A stretch of DNA of 35,508 nt from Phenylobacterium sp. (GCF_030654915.1 NZ_JAURWM010000159.1:1-35508); one strand, 5' to 3'; shown: positions 10,201-17,856, numbered from the stretch's first letter. The notes: a model not told the origin generated them from the sequence alone. Program-made: numbers and translations.

Positions 10201-10373
10201 ACCTGGGGACTGGCCCCCGGCTGGAAGGTGAACACCTGGATCACCGGGTAGTCGGCCTGTGGCAGGGCCGCCACCGGCAGCAGGCGATACGCGATGACGC
10301 CCGACACCAGCAGAGCCACCATCAACAGGGCGGTGGCGACCGGCCGCAGTATGAACGGACGTGAGAGGTTCAC
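7290..10373 (-). CDS. RND efflux pump inner-membrane subunit, MdtB-like
   Basis: 1027 aa full-length RND transporter. Seen: FILRPVATALLMVALLVSG at TM1, the porter-domain segment PQADYPVIQVFTFQPGASP, the TM4 motif TIAAGFVVDDAIVMLENIER with the two proton-relay Asp, and LLIGLVKKNGIMMVDFA in TM10, with the conserved Lys-Lys-Asn. The start is GTG at 10373 overlapping the TGA of the adaptor gene (GTGA), and its own stop overlaps the next ATG, so adaptor, MdtB-like and MdtC-like proteins are translationally coupled. Two different RND genes in tandem behind one adaptor is the mdtABC signature; in E. coli the pump exports bile salts, novobiocin and, with other pumps, enterobactin. The substrate here is unknown. 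Confidence 0.92.
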   Translation of the reverse strand: MNLSRPFILRPVATALLMVALLVSGVIAYRLLPVAALPQADYPVIQVFTFQPGASPQVAADTITAPLERRLGQIPGLEQMSSSSSGGASIITLQFALDLPMGVAEQEVQAAIGTARGLLPGNLPAPPVYRKVNPADMPIMTLAFTAKATPLHEVHDLVDTRIAQKLAQTSGVGQVTLAGGQRPAVRIQVNPRTLAAYGLTFDDVQAAVNAGSVNQPKGSFDGPDRSIMMDANDQLRSIEEYRNLILAWRNDAPIRLAQVAEITEGPEDRRLAAWSGKTPAVLVNIQRQPGANVIEVVDRVQDLLPQLTASLPADVSVEVLSDRTRTIRSSIQHVQMELLFAVGLVIAVTFVFLRDLRATLIPAAAAALSLIGTFAAMQLLGYSVNNLTLMALTIAAGFVVDDAIVMLENIERHLENGERPLEAALKGATEIGFTLLSLTISLIAVLIPLLFMGDVVGRLFREFAVTLAIAILISLAVSLTLTPMMCGRMLKAHGPKRAEFLDKVIARYGRALDWVLQRQTLFLLVTLATLATTALLYMVTPKGFFPVQDSGAIQVTVQSPASSSFQAVAERQQGVAQAMLADPAVESVASFIGVDGANATLNTGRMLVTLKPHGQRDGATKVIDRLEAKTANLPSLRLFMQPVQELNIDDQVARSQYRFSLSSPDSDLLNAWTPRLVERLSASPHLRNVSTDLENGGLSARIAIDREAAARLGVTAAAVDEALHSAFGQRQIATLFTQANQYRVVLEVDPALQTGPADLEHIHVRGRGQTLVPLSAVASVQTGETPLLLSRLGQFPAATVSFDLAPGVAIGQAAKTIEAAARDIELPPSVDLKLQGATKAFSASLSGTLLLILAAVVTMYIVLGVLYESLIHPITILSTLPSAAMGAFLALLAAGRPLDLISVIGIILLIGLVKKNGIMMVDFALEAERNQGLSPNDAIRRAAMLRFRPILMTTMAALFGALPLLLASGAGAELRQPLGLVMVGGLLVSQVLTLFTTPVVYLAFDRLKRRLARRPTRDGDLVADRVP

Positions 10374-11536
10374 GACGCGCTGGTCGGCGCTTGGGCCTGC
10401 ACAGCTTGAGTGTCGGGCTTGGCGATGACCTCGACGGGGCTGCCTTCGCTAAGCCGGTCGAGCCCTTCGACGACGACGCGGTCGCCGGCGTTGAGACCGG
10501 TCAGCACCGCGGTCCAGCCGGCGTTGGACGGGCCGATCTTGATCTGTCGCATGCGGGCCTCGCCCTTGGCGTCGGCGATCCAGGCATAGGTCCCGCGTGA
10601 TCCCTGCTGAATCGCCGCGTCCGGTACGGTGACAGCGTCGTTCAGCGTGCTCACGGTCAACCGCACATTGACGAACTGGTTGGGGAACAGCACTTCGTCC
10701 GCATTGGGAAAGACGGCGCGAATCCGGACCGCGCCGGTTTGCGGATCGATCTGGTTGTCGAGCGATGTCAGTCGTCCCTCTGCCAGCAGGATCTTCTCGG
10801 TTCGATCCCAGGCTTGGACGCTCAAGGGACGCCCGGCGGCGATGGCGGCGCGGATTTCCGGCAACCGGCTTTCAGGCGCGGAGAACAGAACCGAGATCGG
10901 CCGGGTCTGGGTGATCACCGCCAGAACATCCGTGGCGCTTGTTCCGATGACATTGCCGGGGTCTGCGCGCCGCATGCCGATCCGCCCGGAGACCGGGGCC
11001 ACGATGCGGGTTCGTCCTAGTTGAATCCTGGCGTCCGCAAGCCTGGCCTGATCGGCGGCCACGGCGCCGCCATGCTGATCGACCAGGGTTCGTTGCTGGT
11101 CGAGCCGGGTCTGGGCCAGGATCTGCTTTTCAGCCAGCCCCTGATAGATCTCGAGCTGGCGTTCGGCATAGCGAAGTTGAGCTTCGTTTTGCTGCTTCTG
11201 GCCTTGGACCTCGTCGACCTTGGCTCGGAAAGGCGCAGGGTCGATTTCGGCCAATAGCTGTCCTTGGCGGACTTCCTGGCCTTCGGTGAACAGCACCCGA
11301 GTCAGTTGGCCTGGCGCTTGGCTGCGAACCTCGACGGTATGGAGCGGGGTCACCGATCCGATGGCTCGGATTTCGATGGCCAACGGCCGGACCGCGGCCT
11401 TCGCGACCCGGACAGGAGTGGCTTTCGGTTCGGGTTGGCCTTCGCTCTCGCCGCTGCAGGCCCCAAGGCTGATGAATGTTAGGGCGACGACGGCGCATGC
11501 GAATTGACGCCGTCTCGGGGCCTTGATGGCGGACAC
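10370..11536 (-). CDS. RND efflux periplasmic adaptor (membrane fusion protein), MdtA-like lipoprotein
   Basis: 388 aa. The N-terminus carries a signal sequence ending in a lipobox (SLGAC, Cys ~28), so the protein is probably lipid-anchored in the inner-membrane outer leaflet. Order seen: first beta/lipoyl half (~60-95, VEVRSQAPGQLTRVLFTEGQ), a coiled-coil hairpin (~100-160, Gln/Glu/Leu-rich), second lipoyl half ending in IVAPVSGRIGMR (~175-186), the beta-barrel domain (~190-290) and a membrane-proximal domain. It bridges the RND pump to an outer-membrane channel. The start is GTG at 11536 with a weak ribosome site. The gene lies 79 bases after the DUF4198 gene on the same strand, with no strong terminator between them, so it may be read through from the iron-type promoter upstream. 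Confidence 0.9.
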   Translation of the reverse strand: MSAIKAPRRRQFACAVVALTFISLGACSGESEGQPEPKATPVRVAKAAVRPLAIEIRAIGSVTPLHTVEVRSQAPGQLTRVLFTEGQEVRQGQLLAEIDPAPFRAKVDEVQGQKQQNEAQLRYAERQLEIYQGLAEKQILAQTRLDQQRTLVDQHGGAVAADQARLADARIQLGRTRIVAPVSGRIGMRRADPGNVIGTSATDVLAVITQTRPISVLFSAPESRLPEIRAAIAAGRPLSVQAWDRTEKILLAEGRLTSLDNQIDPQTGAVRIRAVFPNADEVLFPNQFVNVRLTVSTLNDAVTVPDAAIQQGSRGTYAWIADAKGEARMRQIKIGPSNAGWTAVLTGLNAGDRVVVEGLDRLSEGSPVEVIAKPDTQAVQAQAPTSAS

Positions 11537-11615
11537 GCGGAACTCATTTCTGACTGGGTTGCAGGCTAGCGGCGGCCACGGACGTGCGCTTGGGCGCCGC
11601 CCGCGGGCCTTGGCG

Positions 11616-12260
11616 CTATTTCACGAATGTGAGGGTTGAGACGTGATGGATTTTGGTCACGTCCTGCCCTTGGACTTTGCCGGGCTCGGCGGCGGCGTGG
11701 TTTACGGCCAGAAGGTAACGGCCGTTCCAGGTGGTGGGAACGGTCACCTTGCCCGCGGCGTCGGTCTTGAACGACTTTGACCAGCGGTCTGGATTGACCA
11801 GCGTCACGCTCGCATCGGCGAGGGGCTTGCCCTTATAGGCGACAACGAACGCATCGCTGTTCGGGGCCACCGGGGCGATCTCGAGATCCAGCGCGGTGCG
11901 GGTCTCGCTGCGGCCGGCTCGGGCGTGGAACATGGCCCCTTCGAGCGCGCCCTTGTCACCCTTCCAGGGCGCGAACACCGATGAATCGACCAAGCGCACG
12001 TCGCCTGGGCCGCTCACGGCGGCTTCGAGGTGATCGGTCTTGCGCGTCAAGGCGGCTGGCCTGTCCTGGCTGGCGGTGAACACCACCGGGGTCTTCAGGT
12101 TGGCGAACTCGGGGTCGCCTCCGGCGGGAACCGCGTCAGCGGGTTCTCCGAGATAGACGCGCACTGGACCGGCACCGTCCCGCTCGAGCCAGACCTCATG
12201 AGCCGCGGCAGGGCTTGCGAGGACAAGAACCGCCAACGCCGCGGGGAAATTCTTCAACAT
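11616..12260 (-). CDS. DUF4198-like periplasmic protein
   Basis: 214 aa with a clear Sec signal peptide (about residues 1-20, cleavage after SPAAA-H) and the mature start HEVWLE, typical of DUF4198 proteins, which resemble periplasmic parts of metal-transport loci. A carboxypeptidase-regulatory-like beta fold is suggested by GKPLADASVTLV and KTDAAGKVTVP near residues 148-180. The ATG at 12260 has a very good ribosome site (GGAGG, five bases upstream); an in-frame extension to 12332 lacks one. Two dyads of Fur-like type lie 50-115 bases upstream. Family members often sit beside TonB receptors, as here, which fits a role in metal handling; the biochemical function is not established. Confidence 0.75.
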   Translation of the reverse strand: MLKNFPAALAVLVLASPAAAHEVWLERDGAGPVRVYLGEPADAVPAGGDPEFANLKTPVVFTASQDRPAALTRKTDHLEAAVSGPGDVRLVDSSVFAPWKGDKGALEGAMFHARAGRSETRTALDLEIAPVAPNSDAFVVAYKGKPLADASVTLVNPDRWSKSFKTDAAGKVTVPTTWNGRYLLAVNHAAAEPGKVQGQDVTKIHHVSTLTFVK

Positions 12261-12312
12261 GCACGCCTCCAGGGGAGCGCCCGACCTGGCGGCCAAGCAA
12301 ACAAGGTTTCCG

Positions 12313-12335
12313 ATATTGCGAGTCAATCGCAATAT
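12313..12335 (-). promoter_or_regulatory. Perfect 9-bp inverted repeat upstream of the DUF4198 gene, possible Fur/Irr-type operator
   Basis: Arms ATATTGCGA (12313-12321) and TCGCAATAT (12327-12335) are exact reverse complements around GTCAA. The core TTGCGA recurs in the dyads near the two siderophore receptors. It lies 53 bases before the DUF4198 start codon, a normal operator position. Regulator identity is inferred from context only. Confidence 0.5.
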
Positions 12336-12349
12336 ATTTGGGCATATAG

Positions 12350-12373
12350 CACATAATAATCATTCGCAATCAC
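12350..12373 (-). promoter_or_regulatory. Fur-like box upstream of the DUF4198 gene
   Basis: Read on the minus strand this site contains TTGCGAATGATTATTATG, close to the classical Fur half-site GATAATGAT and to the half-sites of the two receptor boxes. It is AT-rich in a GC-rich neighbourhood and lies between the end of the flavoprotein gene (12449) and the DUF4198 start (12260). This suggests a second iron-controlled promoter inside the minus-strand cluster. Confidence 0.5.
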
Positions 12374-12448
12374 TAGGATGGCGAGTGCGCGGTTCCCTAT
12401 GCGACCAGCGCCGGCGCGGAGATGTTCCGCCGCAGTCGACGCCGCACG

Positions 12449-13249
12449 TCAGGCGGCGAAGGCCTTCTCGTAGACATAGGCGCCTGGCTCCGCGAGTGAG
12501 CCTTCCGCAAAACCCAACCCGTCCAGAAGTTGGCGGAGATCGGCCAGCATCGGCGGGCCCCCGCAGACCATGACCCGGTCCTGGGCTGGATCGAGGCTTG
12601 GCAGGGCGAGGTCATCCGATAGACGGCCGGAGGCGATAAGGTCGGTGATCCTGCCTGTCGTCTTGAAGGCGTCGCGGGTGAGGCTCGGATAGTAGCTGAG
12701 CTTGCCGGCGACGATTTCGCCAAGGTTGGGGTCCTGATCCAGGGTCTCCAGAAAGGCACGGTAGCCGAGATCGATCTCCTGCCGACAGGTGTGGGTGACG
12801 ACGACGCGCTCGAAGCGGTCATACACATCCGGGTCCCTGGCGAGGCTGAGGAAGGGCGCGAGCCCAGTGCCGGTGGCCAGCAGGTAGAGGCTGCGGCCCG
12901 GCAGCAGGGCGTCCAACACCAAGGTTCCGGTCGGCTTGCGTCCGACCAGCACCTCGTCGCCGACCGCGATGTTCTGCAGGTGGGAGGTCAGCGGGCCGTC
13001 GGGAACCTTGATGCTGTAGAACTCCAACTCCTCCGCATAATGCGGGCTGGCGATTGAATAGGCTCGAACCAGGGGGCGGCCGGCGAGGTGCAGACCGATC
13101 ATCACGAACTGGCCGCTCTGGAACCGCAAGGCGGGTGAGCGGGTGGTGCGGAAGCTGAAGAGCTGGTCGGTCCAGTGGTGAACATGGGTGACGCGTTCGG
13201 TGTTGAACGCGGCGTTGGCCTTCACCGGAGCGGGGGCGGTCGTTTCCAT
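12449..13249 (-). CDS. Ferredoxin-NADP reductase (FNR) family flavoprotein
   Basis: 266 aa, the size of bacterial Fpr-type reductases. FAD-binding barrel first (~1-100) with the flavin motif RAYS (62-65); then the NAD(P) domain with TGTGLAPFLSL (126-136), THTC and CGGPPM (229-234); the C-terminal YVYEKAFAA resembles the YVxEKAF end of Fpr proteins that stacks on the flavin. It transfers electrons between NADPH and ferredoxin or flavodoxin; some relatives reduce ferric siderophores. The ATG at 13249 begins 11 bases after the DUF3325 stop, so it is probably the last gene of the siderophore-receptor operon. An extension to 13405 would overlap DUF3325 and is rejected. Its dedicated role in siderophore iron reduction is inference from this context. 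Confidence 0.88.
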   Translation of the reverse strand: METTAPAPVKANAAFNTERVTHVHHWTDQLFSFRTTRSPALRFQSGQFVMIGLHLAGRPLVRAYSIASPHYAEELEFYSIKVPDGPLTSHLQNIAVGDEVLVGRKPTGTLVLDALLPGRSLYLLATGTGLAPFLSLARDPDVYDRFERVVVTHTCRQEIDLGYRAFLETLDQDPNLGEIVAGKLSYYPSLTRDAFKTTGRITDLIASGRLSDDLALPSLDPAQDRVMVCGGPPMLADLRQLLDGLGFAEGSLAEPGAYVYEKAFAA

Positions 13250-13260
13250 GGCGACGCTCT

Positions 13261-13608
13261 CTACTTGATCGACAACAGGGCGGCGGACGCCAGAAGCATC
13301 CCTCCGACGAAGGCGGCCCCCGCACCGGCCGGCGCGGTCCACTTGGGGCGATAGGGCAGGAGAAGAGTCAGGGAGAGGGCGGCTAGCATGATCGCGCCGA
13401 TCCAAAGCACTGATCCGAATTTCCAGCCCGAAGCGGCCACGGCGCTCGCGTAGGAGACGGTGAGGCCGAGAGGGCCGCCGATCTTGAGTTGTCTGTGTTC
13501 CTTGGGCGTGAGCTTGCGGCCGAGAATCTCAGGCTGGTGCTTGGCCATGGACAGGCAGATCGCGACGAAGCCGGCGTAGGCGAACAGCAGGGCTGCGAGA
13601 TGGATCAT
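13261..13608 (-). CDS. DUF3325 small membrane protein
   Basis: 115 aa with three to four hydrophobic segments (about 3-20, 46-60, 66-84 and 92-112) and a short basic loop RKLTPKEHRQLK between the first two. This matches DUF3325 proteins found next to PepSY membrane proteins and TonB siderophore receptors. The ATG at 13608 overlaps the stop of the PepSY gene (ATGA), so the two are translationally coupled and probably work as a membrane complex. No catalytic residues are evident. The role (subunit of an iron-reducing membrane complex) is inferred from the company it keeps. Confidence 0.75.
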   Translation of the reverse strand: MIHLAALLFAYAGFVAICLSMAKHQPEILGRKLTPKEHRQLKIGGPLGLTVSYASAVAASGWKFGSVLWIGAIMLAALSLTLLLPYRPKWTAPAGAGAAFVGGMLLASAALLSIK

Positions 13609-15191
13609 GCCGCTTCCTCCACGAACTTAGCCGAGCGGCGCTTGGGCTTGACCGGTGCGGTGTAGCGGGCGGCTTTCCAGGCGCAGAAGGCTAGCAGGCC
13701 CCCAAGCGCGAAGAGCGTGAGGTCGAAGGCCAGCATCGCCCAGTCGCCGGTCATCAGGCTGCGGGCGAGATTGCGCTGGGTGGTCAGGGCGCTGACGAAG
13801 GGCAGGGCGGCGACCAGGAAGGCCGCGACACCGAGCGTCTCCACCCAAGCCTTGCGGGTTGGTCTCAGTGCGGCCCAGAGGATCATGCCGCCCCAGCCGA
13901 TGAAGACGGCGTTGACCTCCCAGGCCGAGCGACCCGCCATCTCGGCCGGCAGCAACCGATTGGCCCAGAGCATGGCGGCCATGCCGGCGGGCACGCCGGC
14001 GATGGTGCCGATGTTCAGGCGCTCGACCAGACGGAAGCCGAAATAGGGCTTCTCTGGATCGGGAAGCTGCTGGCGGCGCTTGACCGTCCACAAGACGAGG
14101 CCGGTGGCGACCATGGCGCAGCCGGCCAGGCTGGCCAGGAAGTAGAACCAGCGCAGCACCGGATCGGCGAACCGGCCCATGTGCAAGCCGTACATGGCGC
14201 CGCCGGTGACATTGACCGGGCCGGCCTTGGGCGACTCCGAGATCATCGCGCCAGTGACGCCGTCGAAGGTCAGCGAGCCGCCGCGATAGGTGAGCTTGTC
14301 GCCGGAGTGGCGGGTGACCTCTACGCGCGCGGTGGCGTCGCCGGGGTTGCTGACATTAACGATCCAGGGACGTCCGCCGCCCCAGGCCGCGGAGGCCTTG
14401 TCCAGAATGAGGGGAAGCGGCGCCAGCGGGGCGGCCGCGCCGCTGCGGGCGACTTCTTCGCCGCGAGGGAACACCTCGGCGAAGTAGGCCTCGTCGCTCT
14501 TGTAGTTCGCCTGAACGCCCCAGGGCATGTAGAGGCCCATCAGGGTGACCAGGCCCGTATAGGTGATCATGGCGTGGAACGGCAGGGCCAGGACCGCTGT
14601 CAGGTTATGGGCGTCCAGCCAGGACCGCTGCGCCGCCTTCTTGGGCCGGAAGGTGAAGAAGTCCTTGAAGAAGCGTTTGTGGGTGATGACGCCTGAAACG
14701 ATGGCCACCAACATGAACATGGCGCAGACGCCGGCCATCCAGCGGCCGAAGATCACCGGCATGTAGTGGAGCTGGAAATGGAAGCGGTAGAAGAACTCTC
14801 CGCCGCGGGTGTCGCGCGCCTTGACGACCTCGCCGGTGGCGGCGTCTAGCGTCGCCTGGTTTTGCCCGCGCCCGCCGCGTCGCCGAGGCCGTTCCTCGCC
14901 AGGCTTGCGCTCGGGCTGCCAGGAGACGCGGGTGACGCCCTGGCGTTCGTCAGGCAGGGTGATCGACCAGCTCTTGGCGTTCGGGGCGACCTTCAACAGG
15001 TGCGCGACGGCGGCGTCGGCTGTGGCGCCGTAGCTCGCGGGCGGGCCGGTCTCTGGCTCCATCCAGCGGGTGATCTCGGGACGGAAATAGGTGGCCGTCC
15101 CGGTCATGAACATCGCGAACAGGACCCAGCCGAACACCAGGCCGCTCCAGGTGTGCAGCCAAGCCATCGACTGGCGGAATGAGCCGTTCAA
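13605..15191 (-). CDS. PepSY-TM domain inner-membrane protein, probable ferric-siderophore reductase component
   Basis: 528 aa. TM1 lies at ~10-32 (WLHTWSGLVFGWVLF), followed by a periplasmic PepSY-type domain, then TM segments near ~145-165 and ~200-222, a second periplasmic domain (~230-345), and a C-terminal block of several TM helices (~350-505). Histidines sit in or beside TM segments (WLHTW, RFHFQLHY, DAHN, PFHAM, GLHMGRF), as in PepSY proteins thought to bind haem and to reduce siderophore-bound iron, e.g. FpvG of Pseudomonas. The start is taken as TTG at 15191 because it aligns with the family N-terminus, overlaps the DUF3649 stop (TTGA) and has GGAG about eight bases upstream. ATG alternatives lie inside TM1. 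Reductase activity is inference. Confidence 0.85.
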   Translation of the reverse strand: MNGSFRQSMAWLHTWSGLVFGWVLFAMFMTGTATYFRPEITRWMEPETGPPASYGATADAAVAHLLKVAPNAKSWSITLPDERQGVTRVSWQPERKPGEERPRRRGGRGQNQATLDAATGEVVKARDTRGGEFFYRFHFQLHYMPVIFGRWMAGVCAMFMLVAIVSGVITHKRFFKDFFTFRPKKAAQRSWLDAHNLTAVLALPFHAMITYTGLVTLMGLYMPWGVQANYKSDEAYFAEVFPRGEEVARSGAAAPLAPLPLILDKASAAWGGGRPWIVNVSNPGDATARVEVTRHSGDKLTYRGGSLTFDGVTGAMISESPKAGPVNVTGGAMYGLHMGRFADPVLRWFYFLASLAGCAMVATGLVLWTVKRRQQLPDPEKPYFGFRLVERLNIGTIAGVPAGMAAMLWANRLLPAEMAGRSAWEVNAVFIGWGGMILWAALRPTRKAWVETLGVAAFLVAALPFVSALTTQRNLARSLMTGDWAMLAFDLTLFALGGLLAFCAWKAARYTAPVKPKRRSAKFVEEAA

Positions 15192-15544
15192 AGTCGGGGC
15201 TCCAAGGTGAGGGAAATCCAGAGGATCGCGGCGAGCAGCCCCGATCCCGCAACGAGGCCAAGCCACACGCGCCAGGTCTTGGCGTCGGCGAAGGCCCAGA
15301 CCGCGACGCCCGCATAGATCGCGAACGACATCAGGGTGGCGGCCATGGACGCCTCGGCGCGCGGGCCGGGCAGGACCCGCGCCAGCACCGCGGTGCTGAG
15401 CGCGGCGAACAGGTAGCCGAGGAAGATCGCCGCGACCCCGCGCGCGGCGACGTCCAGCCGGCGTCGCCAGGGCGGCGGCTTGGCCGCCTTGGCGGGCTTG
15501 GTCTTGGCAGGTGGCGAAGGCGCGCGTGCGATCGAGGTCGTCAT
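15188..15544 (-). CDS. DUF3649 small membrane protein
   Basis: 118 aa. A Pro/Ala/Lys-rich cytoplasmic N-terminus (1-30) is followed by three hydrophobic helices (about 36-55, 65-83 and 93-111). DUF3649 genes are typically placed between a TonB-dependent siderophore receptor and a PepSY-TM protein, exactly as here. The ATG at 15544 is 11 bases after the receptor stop, and its own stop overlaps the TTG of the PepSY gene. Function unknown; probably an accessory subunit of the PepSY protein. Confidence 0.75.
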   Translation of the reverse strand: MTTSIARAPSPPAKTKPAKAAKPPPWRRRLDVAARGVAAIFLGYLFAALSTAVLARVLPGPRAEASMAATLMSFAIYAGVAVWAFADAKTWRVWLGLVAGSGLLAAILWISLTLEPRL

Positions 15545-15555
15545 CGGCGTGCGAT

Positions 15556-17784
15556 CTAGAACGTAGCTCGGACGGAGACCTTCACCTTGCGCGGCTCGCC
15601 GAAATAGCCGCCGTTGTAGAAGCCGACGCGGCGATAATATTTCTCGTCGAACAGGTTATCGACGTTCAGCGCCAGGTTGACGTGATCGTTGATCTTGTAG
15701 CGCGCCATGAGGTTGGCCAGCACATAGGAGTCCTGGCTGACATTGGTGCGGATCGTCGCGGTGTTGGAGATCGGGATCACTGCGGCGGTGTAGATCTCGC
15801 TCTGCCAATTCAAGCCGCCGCCGATGGTCAGGCCCTGCAGCGCGCCCTGCAAGTCGTAGGTCGAATAGATGCGCGCGATGTTGCGCGGATTGAGGGTGTT
15901 GATGCGCAGGCCGGCGGCGTTCTCGGTATAGGCGTAGGTGTAGCCGGCGCTCACGCGCCAATGGGCTTTGAGTTCGCCGGTGACTTCGAACTCCGCGCCG
16001 CGGGTGACTGCGCCGCTGATGGGACGATAGACCGAGCTGCCGTCGGGCAGCCGGAAGCCGTCGGGAACGGTAGGGTCGAGTTCGGCCAAATTGTCCTGCT
16101 TGACGTAGAATCCGACCAGCGCGGCGTAGAGCTTGCCGTCCAGGAACTCGCCCTTCAGCCCACCCTCGTAGTTGGCCCCGACGACGGGCTGGAGCTGCTC
16201 GTTGTTCTTGTCCTTGTTGCTCTGCGGCTTGAAGAGGTCCGAGTAGCTGGCATAGGCCGAGATCTGTGAGGTGATGTCGTAGATCACGCCCAGGTATGGG
16301 GTCACTCGATCTTTGGAATAGGCATTGGTGGTCTCGTCGTAGATACCCTCCAAGTCGTAGCGGTCGGTCTTGGTCTCCCACTCCGAGCGTCGCACCCCGG
16401 CGATGATCTTCAGCTTGTCGGTGGGATTGAGGCGGATCGCGCCGTAGATGCCGCTCTCGGTGGTGCGCGCGATCTGCTGCGGGGTGCCGTAGTTGACCCG
16501 GACCGGTTCGGCGATCCGGCCATCCCAGCTGCGGAAGTCTGGAATGACCATAGGGTAGGGGCGGCTGATGATCGCGGTGTTGATCGTCGTCCCATCGCGG
16601 TCGTAGCCGTTCACCCCGAAGACCAGTTCGTGCTTGCGACCGAAAAGTTCCAGCGGCCCCGTCGCATAGACGTCGAACCCGGTCTCCTTCTCCTCGTACA
16701 CATTGTAGTAGTCGGCGACTGTGAGGCCGCCGCCGGTGAGCCGGTCGGGGTAGCCGCCATAGCCGTAGTAGAGCAGGGCGGTCGAGGTGCTGTCACGGCG
16801 GTTGACGGCGGCGCGCAGCGTCCAGTCGCCTGGCAGCTTCTGCTCGATCACGCCGAACAGGTTGCCGGTGTCGCGGTCCCATGTGCTCCAGCGCGCCGCG
16901 ACATTGTACGAGCGCGGCAGCGAGGTCGGCGTGCCGTCGCGGTAGTAGAGGGGGGCGGTGCCCCAGGTCGTGCCGCGCGGCGTCCCTTGTTGGTAGTCGT
17001 AGCCGATGCGGATCAGAGTCGAGTCGGTTAGGTCGGCCTCCAGTACGCCGTAGATGACCGTCTTCTTTTCTTCATAGAAGTCGATGTGCGAGGCGTTGTC
17101 CTGGAAGCCGGCGACCAGTCGCGCGCGGACCTTCCCGTCGGCGAGAATCGGCCCGGACACGTCGGCCTCGACGCGTCCCAGGCTCCAGCTTCCCGCCGTG
17201 ACCGCGAATGACCCGGTGAAGGTTGGGGTCGGCTGTTTGCGGATCAAGTTGACGGTCGCAGAGGGATCGCCAGAGCCCGTCACCAGCCCGGTGGCGCCGC
17301 GCACCACCTCGACCCGATCATAGATCAGGGTGTCGCTCATGGTGCTGTTGCCGGACGAATAGGTCGTCGGCACGCCGTCCATCTGGAAGTTGGTGATCGC
17401 AAAGCCGCGGGAGGTGAAGTTCACGCGGTTGGAGTCGTTCTCCTGCACCGTGATCCCGGTGGTCTGCTCCAGCACGTTGGCGACGGAGGTCAGGTTGAAG
17501 TCATCCATCCGCTGGCGGGTGATCACCGTCACCGACTGCGGCGTCTCGCGCAGGGACAGCGGCAGCTTGGTCGAGGATGTGGTCGACTTCGCCTTGTAGC
17601 CGTCCTTGGCCGCGGTCACGACGACCCCTTCCACCGTCGCTTCGTCGGCGTCCGCGGCCATGGCGCCAGGGACGATCAGCGCGCTTGCTGTGACGGCGGC
17701 GATGGTCGGCAGCAACCGGCGAGTTTCACGGCGAATGGTGTTTCGAATGCGCAAAGAACGGCCCCCGGCGTTGATCCGTCCCAC
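15556..17784 (-). CDS. TonB-dependent siderophore receptor
   Basis: About 742 aa. A signal peptide with hydrophobic core (LLPTIAAVTASALIVPGAMA, ~24-43) is followed by the plug domain: TPQSVTVITRQRMDDFNL, then the IQ-N-like stretch ITVQENDSNRVNFTSRGF, FQMDGVPT, and YDRVEVVRGATGLVTGSGDPSATVNLIRK split over ~90-175. A 22-strand barrel fills the rest and ends in SVRATF with the usual terminal Phe. The signature GSGDPSATVNLIRK type is that of ferric-siderophore receptors of the FpvA/FhuE group (hydroxamate or mixed ligands). The start is uncertain: GTG at 17784 has no clear ribosome site; TTG at 17754 has a G-run upstream. A Fur-like dyad lies at 17830-17856. First gene of a five-gene operon. Confidence 0.93.
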   Translation of the reverse strand: MGRINAGGRSLRIRNTIRRETRRLLPTIAAVTASALIVPGAMAADADEATVEGVVVTAAKDGYKAKSTTSSTKLPLSLRETPQSVTVITRQRMDDFNLTSVANVLEQTTGITVQENDSNRVNFTSRGFAITNFQMDGVPTTYSSGNSTMSDTLIYDRVEVVRGATGLVTGSGDPSATVNLIRKQPTPTFTGSFAVTAGSWSLGRVEADVSGPILADGKVRARLVAGFQDNASHIDFYEEKKTVIYGVLEADLTDSTLIRIGYDYQQGTPRGTTWGTAPLYYRDGTPTSLPRSYNVAARWSTWDRDTGNLFGVIEQKLPGDWTLRAAVNRRDSTSTALLYYGYGGYPDRLTGGGLTVADYYNVYEEKETGFDVYATGPLELFGRKHELVFGVNGYDRDGTTINTAIISRPYPMVIPDFRSWDGRIAEPVRVNYGTPQQIARTTESGIYGAIRLNPTDKLKIIAGVRRSEWETKTDRYDLEGIYDETTNAYSKDRVTPYLGVIYDITSQISAYASYSDLFKPQSNKDKNNEQLQPVVGANYEGGLKGEFLDGKLYAALVGFYVKQDNLAELDPTVPDGFRLPDGSSVYRPISGAVTRGAEFEVTGELKAHWRVSAGYTYAYTENAAGLRINTLNPRNIARIYSTYDLQGALQGLTIGGGLNWQSEIYTAAVIPISNTATIRTNVSQDSYVLANLMARYKINDHVNLALNVDNLFDEKYYRRVGFYNGGYFGEPRKVKVSVRATF

Positions 17785-17829
17785 GGGTTGGGTCGGTGCC
17801 GCGGCGTTATGAGGGGTAGGCCTATATTC

Positions 17830-17856
17830 TGCAAACGATTCTTAGTATCACTCGCA
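17830..17856 (-). promoter_or_regulatory. Fur-like box before the minus-strand siderophore receptor
   Basis: A 13-1-13 inverted repeat: left arm TGCAAACGATTCT, right arm AGTATCACTCGCA, whose reverse complement TGCGAGTGATACT matches the left arm at 9 of 13 positions. It sits 46 bases before the GTG at 17784. Layout and AT content fit an alphaproteobacterial Fur site; binding is inferred. Confidence 0.6.
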
